From the NCBI GenBank assembly GCA_002352055.1, contig DEHS01000092.1, forward strand, positions 158,950-182,491: a stretch of 23,542 nucleotides of DNA. The letters are read 5' to 3'. Origin of the DNA: Legionellaceae bacterium UBA2794 (lineage in GTDB: Bacteria; Pseudomonadota; Gammaproteobacteria; Legionellales; Legionellaceae). Below the pieces are notes generated by a model that saw only the letters and a list, made by a program, of their open reading frames with translations, did not search any database and had not been told where the DNA came from. Positions 8,846 through 15,342 of the stretch are shown piece by piece. The position numbers were made by a program, and so were the translations under genes. Each line of letters opens with the position of its first letter. Positions within the stretch are counted from its first letter, which is position 1.

Positions 8846-9655
8846 ATGAATGAATTTAATACCACAGATATTATAGATAATTTAATTCAAGTAATGACTA
8901 TCGCAGCACAGTATTCATCTAATAACCATTCTGGAGTCGAAGATCTTGATGGTTCTCTGCGCTATTGCAGTGGCTGTGAGTTTCCGTTTTTTAATGGAGT
9001 TTTTAATAATCATAGAAACAGTAAATTAGTGATAAAGGATGAATTAGAGCCTATTATTGATTTTTTCACGGATAAAAAGCTACCTTTTATTTGGTGGTGG
9101 ACTCAACAATCAGAAATTCCCGAAGAAATTAAATTAAATTTAGATGAAAACGGATTTCAATTTCTGGGTGATTTTTTAGGCATAGCTGCAAAATTGGATG
9201 AGATGGAATTTAGTTCGACTAATAACAAAATTGAAATTGGCATTGTCAGTACCCATAAAGAATATGAGCTTTTTTTAAATATAATGTGTCATGTTTTTCA
9301 GATGTCAGAATTTATAAAAAATGATTTAAAAGAAATGTATCAATCCTATGGCCCCCAAGGAAAATTCAAGCATTACATAGGTTATTATTTGGGTGAACCT
9401 GTATCCACTTTAACAACTTATATGGATGGACAGATAGTTGGTTTATATAATGGCGCTACTCTTGCTGACTTCCAAAAAAATGGAATATGTTCCGCTCTTG
9501 CTCATCACGCAATAAAGGAAGCAATGGCTTTAAATTGTAAGTATGCTGTATCGCAGCTAATGACACCAGGGATGGCAAAGGGATTGAGCGACAAAATGGG
9601 TGCTAAAACCTACTGTATTTTACGTCCCTTTTTGAAAGATCCGCGAATGGAATGA
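8846..9655 (+). CDS. GNAT-family N-acetyltransferase
   Basis: This is a 269-residue protein whose C-terminal half has the GNAT acetyl-CoA fold. The GEPVSTLTTYMDGQIVGLY strands (183-201) lead to motif A, a Q-K-N-G-I-C-S-A loop (210-217) in place of the usual Q/R-x-x-G-x-G/A pyrophosphate loop, and the following helix ALAHHAIKEA. The later MGAKTYCIL strand is the usual motif B region. The first 120 residues look like a degenerate N-terminal domain of the double-GNAT kind, with WWW at 83-85. The substrate cannot be predicted. The start is firmly set by a very strong ribosome site (AGGGGGG, 8832-8838) 7 nt upstream. It is the last plus-strand gene before the palindromic element. Confidence 0.8.
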   Translation: MNEFNTTDIIDNLIQVMTIAAQYSSNNHSGVEDLDGSLRYCSGCEFPFFNGVFNNHRNSKLVIKDELEPIIDFFTDKKLPFIWWWTQQSEIPEEIKLNLDENGFQFLGDFLGIAAKLDEMEFSSTNNKIEIGIVSTHKEYELFLNIMCHVFQMSEFIKNDLKEMYQSYGPQGKFKHYIGYYLGEPVSTLTTYMDGQIVGLYNGATLADFQKNGICSALAHHAIKEAMALNCKYAVSQLMTPGMAKGLSDKMGAKTYCILRPFLKDPRME

Positions 9656-9835
9656 ATGAGTAATTGCTTTTATTGAAATATATAGTTAAAGAATCCAAAA
9701 CTCATTATTTATTGATGATATCTTTGGTGAACAAGTTGTTTTGTTTGAAACAAGAGCTAGCCGAAATTTGACCTAGCGCACTGAGTGATCCCCTCATAAT
9801 TTTTAATGCATAATAATGCTGTAAATTAATAAGTT

Positions 9836-9859
9836 GTCTTCCCCACGCAGGTGGGGACC
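9836..9859 (+). repeat. CRISPR type I-E-like repeat, copy 1
   Basis: The 24-nt unit reads GTCTT, then CCCCACGCAGGTGGGG, then ACC. The core is itself a hairpin: CCCCAC (9841-9846), loop GCAG, GTGGGG (9851-9856). The GTNTTCCCC start, six-pair stem and 4-nt loop are the layout of type I-E CRISPR repeats, which usually continue with GATGAACC or GTGATCC. Here the tail is ACCTATCC. It is not part of an array. Confidence 0.6.
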
Positions 9860-9895
9860 TATCCAATAAAGTGGCATTTTGCTAAATATTTGGAT

Positions 9896-9919
9896 GGTCC
9901 CCACCTGCGTGGGGAATAC
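9896..9919 (-). repeat. CRISPR type I-E-like repeat, copy 2 (inverted)
   Basis: The reverse complement reads GTATT, CCCCACGCAGGTGGGG, ACC. It is identical to copy 1 except for one base in the third position (A for C). The identity continues inward on both sides as ATCCAA (9861-9866 against 9890-9895). The two copies therefore form one inverted repeat of about 30 nt per arm with a 23-nt loop, in addition to the small hairpin inside each copy. Copies in a real CRISPR array would be direct, not inverted. Confidence 0.6.
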
Positions 9920-10004
9920 TAAAGATACCTTGTGCATGATATAAGAGCATAGAATTATGATAGAGCATAAAATTTTGAGGGGATACCCAACAATAGACCT
10001 CAGT

Positions 10005-10034
10005 GCTAATCGTGATAAATGCTAATTGATAAAT
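10005..10034. repeat. Short imperfect tandem duplication
   Basis: GCTAATCGTGATAAAT (10005-10020) is followed directly by GCTAATTGATAAAT (10021-10034), differing by a 2-nt deletion. It lies at the outer edge of the right terminal inverted repeat of the palindromic element and ends just before the stop codon of the minus-strand Sel1 protein. It could be a slippage product or a trace of the element's insertion. Confidence 0.6.
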
Positions 10035-10042
10035 GCCATACC

Positions 10043-12217
10043 TCATCTGTTCATCAAGCTAATAAGATTGCTCTCTTGAATTATAGAATTATTTAAATTC
10101 TCATCAATAAGTGAGATTAACTGTACTAAAGGATTATGGGGACTTCTGCTTTTAAGGGCCTCGAGTTGTTGAGTACTCATGTTCCTTACAAATTCGATAA
10201 TTTTTTTATTATTAGCTAGAAGATTAAGCCCCTCTGGAGAGATAACTTCTTTTTCGGAAAGCATTTTAAGAACTGATGTCTCGCAATTTTGCTCTTGTAA
10301 GAGTCTTTTACAATCGTCGGCATCAATTATTTGATTCAAAGGATTGGGCTCTGTTAATAAAGGCATAAGTACTTTATAAAGTGCGCTGTTTTTTTTAATT
10401 TGACGCAGCAATTGAATATCATTAAGAGAGTTTTCCAGAGAAGTACCATGCTCAAGTTTGTCTTTTAGTTTCTTTGCTATGGATAAGGAATTATTAGGAA
10501 AAAAAGGCAGCTGATTTTTTTTCTGCAGGTGGTGCTGTTTAGCAATGATCAATGAGTTTAAAGCCATTATTTTCTTATGGTCATTACTTTGGGTGAGTTC
10601 ATTTAAAAATTGATTATATAAGACACAGTCTTCTTTATCTGCTGCGCGCATGATGTCACCAGGAAAAAGGTGTTCCTTAAGAGCCTTTTTGGTGCGTAAT
10701 ATTTTTATTAGAAGATCAAAATACACTTTATCGTTACTTATCTCATAGGCTTGATTATAAGCATAACAGGCTTGTTCCATACATTTAATTTTGTTGGTGT
10801 CGATTAAATCCTCCATACCTGATAACAAGACATTTCCGATCAGATAAAACTCTTCCGCAGTCAGATTTTGTTTGAACTCCAAATGATCTTTATAAACCCT
10901 CAAAGCCTGCTGTTCTTTCCCTTGATACAAATATATTTTAAATTGCAGATATTGCAATTGAGTCAGGTTTGAAAACTCGGAGTACCTTTTCAAAAATTTC
11001 AATAATAGCTCAATTAAATCTATTTTTTTTGCAGGTTGATCGAAAAGCTGGATAAGATCCTTATATAAAATTGGCATAAAACTTGTTGGATTTTCAAGAA
11101 AAAAAAGCGATGCTTTGTTTGGTTGTTTATTGATCAGATATATTAAAATAAATTTGGTTTTTGCATAAATAAAATTACTTTTTGCAAGCCTCTCAAGAGC
11201 CTCCAACGATGCTTTATGTTTCGATCGATAGTATGCCTCGAAATATAAATCTATGGCTTTCTGGGCATTGGCGCTTCCGTTCTGGCCACTTTCATACACA
11301 TTTGCCATCAGATACATCGCTTCAACATTTCCCAAGCCAATGGCCCGTTGATAGAGTTTTATTCCAGCATCAATATCGACATTACAACCTAATCCATTGA
11401 TGAGCATCCGGCCTAAATTTATAAGTGCTCCATCGCTGCCTTTTTCGATTGCTTGCTCAAATAGCTGCCTAGCTTTTAAGTAATTAACCGGTTCACCCCA
11501 TCCTTTTAAATACATATAACCCAGATTGTTATAGGCTTTTACAAAATTTAACCCCGTTGCCTTTTCATATAATCTCATGGCTTCCTGATAATTGGTAAAA
11601 CCTCCTAGACCATCCAGGTGCATTCCTGCTCGTGTATACATCGCTGCGCTATTGTTTAATTCGATGGCTTTATCCAGAAGCATTATTGCGTCCTGATAGT
11701 TTTTTCTTTCGAGATGAATTTTGGCAAGATTATTCATAGCCATGCTGTCATCTTTTAGTACTCCTTTAAAATACATTTCAATAGCCGCAGCATAATTAAT
11801 GGGTCCTCCCTGACCCTTGGCATGCATTCGAGCACGATACAATAAGGCCATGGTATCGTTTAAAAGAATAGCGGAATCAAGAAGGGTAATGGCCTCGGGA
11901 TAATTAATTGGCATCCCTCCTGTACCTTCAATGTGAATGAGAGCAAGTAAGACATGGGCTAAACTATTTTTGTGTGCAATAGCCTGTTCATAAAAAGTGA
12001 TGGTTTGTGTGGTGTTGAAATAGTCGGGTAGAGAGCGAAGTTGATACCAACTCAATAACGTACGCGCCTGATAGTATTTTTCATCCTGTTCAGAAATACT
12101 TTCAAGATGATTAAATAAATGGTTTATGTCTTCTAATGTCAGCTGGTATTCATATAATTGGTACAAAGCCAAAACGTCATTGTCAAGGCATTTGTCTAAT
12201 AAAGCTTCGAACGTCAT
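10043..12217 (-). CDS. Sel1/TPR-repeat protein of unknown function
   Basis: This is a 724-residue protein. Residues about 84-330 contain roughly seven Sel1-like units of 34-36 residues, for example ALLYRARMHAKGQGGPINY and AYNNLGYMYLKGWGEPVNY, with the typical G-x-G and N/D-Y-x-x-A positions. One unit (162-190) is TPR-like, without the extra loop. The C-terminal 390 residues are predicted helical with no domain I recognise. There is no signal peptide, unlike the secreted Sel1 proteins EnhC and LpnE of Legionella. It probably acts as a cytosolic or translocated scaffold. ATG 12217 has AGGAG about 10 nt upstream. The gene is convergent with the acetyltransferase gene, separated from it by the palindromic element, and starts 147 bp beyond the end of gltD. 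Confidence 0.85.
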   Translation of the reverse strand: MTFEALLDKCLDNDVLALYQLYEYQLTLEDINHLFNHLESISEQDEKYYQARTLLSWYQLRSLPDYFNTTQTITFYEQAIAHKNSLAHVLLALIHIEGTGGMPINYPEAITLLDSAILLNDTMALLYRARMHAKGQGGPINYAAAIEMYFKGVLKDDSMAMNNLAKIHLERKNYQDAIMLLDKAIELNNSAAMYTRAGMHLDGLGGFTNYQEAMRLYEKATGLNFVKAYNNLGYMYLKGWGEPVNYLKARQLFEQAIEKGSDGALINLGRMLINGLGCNVDIDAGIKLYQRAIGLGNVEAMYLMANVYESGQNGSANAQKAIDLYFEAYYRSKHKASLEALERLAKSNFIYAKTKFILIYLINKQPNKASLFFLENPTSFMPILYKDLIQLFDQPAKKIDLIELLLKFLKRYSEFSNLTQLQYLQFKIYLYQGKEQQALRVYKDHLEFKQNLTAEEFYLIGNVLLSGMEDLIDTNKIKCMEQACYAYNQAYEISNDKVYFDLLIKILRTKKALKEHLFPGDIMRAADKEDCVLYNQFLNELTQSNDHKKIMALNSLIIAKQHHLQKKNQLPFFPNNSLSIAKKLKDKLEHGTSLENSLNDIQLLRQIKKNSALYKVLMPLLTEPNPLNQIIDADDCKRLLQEQNCETSVLKMLSEKEVISPEGLNLLANNKKIIEFVRNMSTQQLEALKSRSPHNPLVQLISLIDENLNNSIIQESNLISLMNR

Positions 12218-12364
12218 GATAAGTAAACTCCTGTAAACCCATGATGAAAATAATGCACCATTTATAATAAACTATTTAAGTTTTTTGGATAGTGAATAAT
12301 CGAAGGGTTAACTATTTGTGGTCTTAGGCATTTGATATGAAGAAAAAAAATATCTTAATATGCT

Positions 12365-13768
12365 TTATATTTTATTATTTATAAACTGGACAATGGATTC
12401 TGCAGCAAGATGCCCTTGGGCGATTGCATTAACCACAAGATTTGCGCCAAGAACCATATCCCCACCCGCAAAAATTTTTTTATGTGATGTCTGTAGCGGC
12501 AAATAGGGCGGGTCATTGACCTTGATAAGCCCGGAATCATGAGTATCAATTTGATAGTTCGATAACCAAAGTGGTGGATTGGCTACAAATCCATAGGCTA
12601 TGATAACCACATCTGCATCTAAAGTCAGTGGGGAGGTTTCATCTAACTTAAGGTTACCCTGATTGTCTGATTGAGTGCGTGCAAAGGCTACTGTTTTAAC
12701 CTGAGAGGTACCATGGAATGCAATGGCTTGATGCTCCCATACAAAATGAACTCCTTCTTCCACCGCATGAATGTAATCTTTCTTAACCCCACGTCTTTCG
12801 TGTTCCGGTCTTCTATAAACACAGGTTACTGATTCAGCACCAAGTCGGATCGATGTGCGGCAGCAATCCATTGCAGTATCCCCAGCACCAAGAACAATAA
12901 TTTTTTTACCTGCGAAATCATAGGGTTGTTGGTCATTAAATCCCATCAAAAAATGGATTTGATTAATCAAAAAGGGAAGGGAGGGATAAACTCCTGATAA
13001 ATTTTCCCCGGGAATTTGGGCTTTGATACCTTTATCGGCACCCATCCCCAAAAAAACTGCCTCGTATTCGGTAATTAACTCATCCATCTGTAAATTATTA
13101 TCAATGAGGGTATTTAATTGAAATTGAATTCCCATTTCTTCGAATAGGACTCTGCGTCGTAACATAATAGTTTTTTCAAGCTTGAATTGCGGGATGCCAA
13201 AGGTTAAAAGCCCACCAATTTCAGGATGTTTGTCATAAACCGTTGGGGTAATTCCGTTGCGAATTAATCTATCGGCGCAGGCAAGTCCCGCAGGCCCTGC
13301 ACCGATTATTGCCACCCGATGTCTGGTTTTTTTTACCTTGGATAAATCAGGTTTCCAGCCCTGATTTAAAGCAGTCAGGGTTAAATAATTTTCTATAGCA
13401 CCAATGGTTACGGCACCAGGATCCCCATTTAACGTACAAGCCCCTTCACATAAAATTTCCTGAGGACAAACTTGACCGCATACTTCAGGAAGAGTATTTG
13501 TGCGATGGGCGAGGTCAGCGGCCTCCATAATTTTCCCTTCCGCTACAAGCTTTAACCATTGGGGAATATAATTATGAACCGGACATTTCCATTGACAATA
13601 GGGATTTCCGCAGTCAATACATCGCTCACTTTGGTTTTTTGCTTCGGACTGCTCATATTGGCTATATATTCGTGCAAAGTGACGTATTCGTTCATCGGCG
13701 CTTTGTTTTTCAGGATCTTTTCTAACCTGAGTTAAGAAAGCAAAAAGAGGGATGATGGTTTCTTTCAT
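12365..13768 (-). CDS. gltD: Glutamate synthase (NADPH) small subunit
   Basis: The beta subunit of GOGAT oxidises NADPH and passes electrons through FAD and iron-sulfur clusters to GltB. The 467-residue protein is full length. N-terminal cysteines at 50, 53, 58, 62 and 97, 101, 107, 111 fit the two 4Fe-4S sites. The FAD motif GAGPAG is at 156-161, the NADPH motif GAGDTA at 294-299, and GGDMVLGANLVVNAIAQG near the C-terminus is the second FAD-contact region. Its start overlaps the stop of the upstream gltB fragment by ATGA. A strong ribosome site (AAGGAGG, about 6 nt upstream) lies inside that fragment, so GltD can be made whatever the state of gltB. Confidence 0.96.
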   Translation of the reverse strand: MKETIIPLFAFLTQVRKDPEKQSADERIRHFARIYSQYEQSEAKNQSERCIDCGNPYCQWKCPVHNYIPQWLKLVAEGKIMEAADLAHRTNTLPEVCGQVCPQEILCEGACTLNGDPGAVTIGAIENYLTLTALNQGWKPDLSKVKKTRHRVAIIGAGPAGLACADRLIRNGITPTVYDKHPEIGGLLTFGIPQFKLEKTIMLRRRVLFEEMGIQFQLNTLIDNNLQMDELITEYEAVFLGMGADKGIKAQIPGENLSGVYPSLPFLINQIHFLMGFNDQQPYDFAGKKIIVLGAGDTAMDCCRTSIRLGAESVTCVYRRPEHERRGVKKDYIHAVEEGVHFVWEHQAIAFHGTSQVKTVAFARTQSDNQGNLKLDETSPLTLDADVVIIAYGFVANPPLWLSNYQIDTHDSGLIKVNDPPYLPLQTSHKKIFAGGDMVLGANLVVNAIAQGHLAAESIVQFINNKI

Positions 13769-15342
13769 CTGGCCTCCTTAAGTGGTGGTAATGCTGGACA
13801 ATTCTCTTTGGGTAAAATTACGTAAAATTTTGACCAGCATTGTTCCAGCTTACCGAGGAGGGATTTACCCGGTACACTTTGTGTTTTAAAATTAAAGTCA
13901 GTTAGGATTTTACGCAGTATGTGTTGGTATTCATGAAGCGATGTATGATCTAAATGACATATAGTGACTGATTCCTGATTGCAGAGTTTGGGAAAGGTAC
14001 CTTTATCGTCATAGACAAAAGCCATACCTCCAGTCATGCCTGCGGCAAAATTAGCTCCTGGAGTGCTAAGAACCAATACCTCTCCAGCAGTCATGTACTC
14101 ACATCCATGATTACCTATCCCTAGAACTACCGCTGTACTACCTGAATTACGAACAGCAAATCGTTCCCCAGCTAATCCATTGATAAAACAAGTTCCCCCA
14201 GTTGCACCATACAGACAGGTATTACCTGCAATGGTTGTTAATAGGGGATTTAAAGAACTATGTTCTGGCAGCCTGATAATTAACTCGCCCCCATTCATTC
14301 CTTTACCTACATAATCATTTGCAGCCCCTTGAAGACTAAAGGACATGCCTTGCACCAAAAACGCACCAAAGCTTTGTCCGGCAAAACCATTGAAGTGGAG
14401 TTGTATTTGGGATTTATATCCTGTGTCACCATAAAGTCGCGCTATTTCACCGGCTATATTGGCGCCAATACTGCGATCCTTATTACTTATTGAATATTCC
14501 CCGTAATAAGAATCGTTATGCCTGAGCGCAGGTGTTACATCTTGAAGGAGTTTTTGGGCAAGAAGCGCTTTATCAAAAGGATGATTAGGACGTTGCAAGT
14601 ATAACTCACGAGTATATGTTCTACTTACAGGATTTGGGGCAAGTAGTTGCGATAGGTCAACACAATGATTTGATTGAGGTAACGATTTTAATAAATCCAC
14701 CCGCCCTATAATGTCTTTAAGATGAGTAACACCCAACAATGCCAATAATTCACGAACTTCTTCGGCAACCCATTGAAAATAGAGCATGACACGTTCAGGC
14801 AGACCGTGATAGTAATGGGCACGCAAGCGGTCATCCTGAGTAGCAATACCGGTTGCACAATTATTTAAATGACATATTCGTAAATATTTGCAGCCCAGAG
14901 TTATCATCGGGGCTGTTCCAAAGCCAAAACTTTCCGCCCCCAGCAAGGCCGCCTTAATAACATCTAAACCTGTTTTTAATCCACCATCAACCTGGAGGGT
15001 AACGCGATGCCGTAAATTTTTGGCAATAAGAGTGCGGTGTGTTTCATTTAAACCATATTCCCAAGGGCATCCTGTAGAACGTATGGAACTTAATGGACTG
15101 GCGCCTGTGCCACCATCATAACCTGAAATAGTAATCAAATCAGCGTAAGCTTTAACGACTCCCGCAGCAACAGTGCCAACTCCGGGCTCTGATACTAATT
15201 TGACAGAAACAAGCGCTTTGGGGTTTACCTGTTTTAGATCAAAAATCAATTGAGCAAGATCTTCTATGGAGTAAATATCATGGTGCGGTGGGGGAGAAAT
15301 TAACGTAACTCCTGGGGTGCTATACCGCAATTCAGCAATCAT
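13765..15342 (-). CDS. gltB: Glutamate synthase large subunit, C-terminal fragment (split gltB)
   Basis: These 525 residues align with the last third of GltB. The segment starts inside the FMN-binding synthase barrel at MIAELRYSTPG, continues through ISPPPHHDIYSIEDLAQLI and GYDGGTGASP, and has the 3Fe-4S cysteines 151, 157 and 162 in GCKYLRICHLNNCATG. It ends with the C-terminal beta-helix domain (GNTCLYGATGG, NSGSTAVVLG). ATG 15342 directly follows the TAA of the N-terminal fragment in the same frame. No good ribosome site precedes it (only CCAGG about 17 nt upstream), so translation would depend on reinitiation or readthrough. On its own it lacks the glutaminase domain and half of the barrel, so it cannot be an independent enzyme. 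Confidence 0.9.
   Translation of the reverse strand: MIAELRYSTPGVTLISPPPHHDIYSIEDLAQLIFDLKQVNPKALVSVKLVSEPGVGTVAAGVVKAYADLITISGYDGGTGASPLSSIRSTGCPWEYGLNETHRTLIAKNLRHRVTLQVDGGLKTGLDVIKAALLGAESFGFGTAPMITLGCKYLRICHLNNCATGIATQDDRLRAHYYHGLPERVMLYFQWVAEEVRELLALLGVTHLKDIIGRVDLLKSLPQSNHCVDLSQLLAPNPVSRTYTRELYLQRPNHPFDKALLAQKLLQDVTPALRHNDSYYGEYSISNKDRSIGANIAGEIARLYGDTGYKSQIQLHFNGFAGQSFGAFLVQGMSFSLQGAANDYVGKGMNGGELIIRLPEHSSLNPLLTTIAGNTCLYGATGGTCFINGLAGERFAVRNSGSTAVVLGIGNHGCEYMTAGEVLVLSTPGANFAAGMTGGMAFVYDDKGTFPKLCNQESVTICHLDHTSLHEYQHILRKILTDFNFKTQSVPGKSLLGKLEQCWSKFYVILPKENCPALPPLKEAR

Larger units (their letters stand above)
9774..10008. repeat. MITE-like long imperfect palindrome (about 235 bp)
   Basis: Four nested blocks occur in inverted order around a centre near 9878. 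TAGC(GC)ACTGAG at 9774-9785 pairs with CTCAGTGCTA at 9999-10008. ATCCCCTCA plus an A/T-rich stretch at 9788-9805 pairs with TGAGGGGAT at 9976-9984 and its flank. CATAAT/ATGCT stretches near 9809-9820 pair with the region near 9946-9960. The 24-nt GC-rich repeats pair at the core. The arms differ by small insertions, so this is an old or diverged structure. It carries no ORF and lies between convergent genes, as miniature inverted-repeat elements often do. No clear target-site duplication is visible. No second copy occurs in this window. Confidence 0.6.
9656..10042. other. Non-coding region between convergent genes
   Basis: This 387-bp stretch separates the acetyltransferase and Sel1 genes. 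Apart from the palindromic element, its CRISPR-like core and the short tandem duplication listed separately, I see no ORF, no tRNA-like structure and no cas or transposase remnant. The left 118 bp (9656-9773) are plain A/T-rich sequence. Confidence 0.7.

Noticed and set aside
9836..9919. True CRISPR array
   Set aside because: There are only two units, in inverted orientation, with no spacer of array type and no cas genes in the window.
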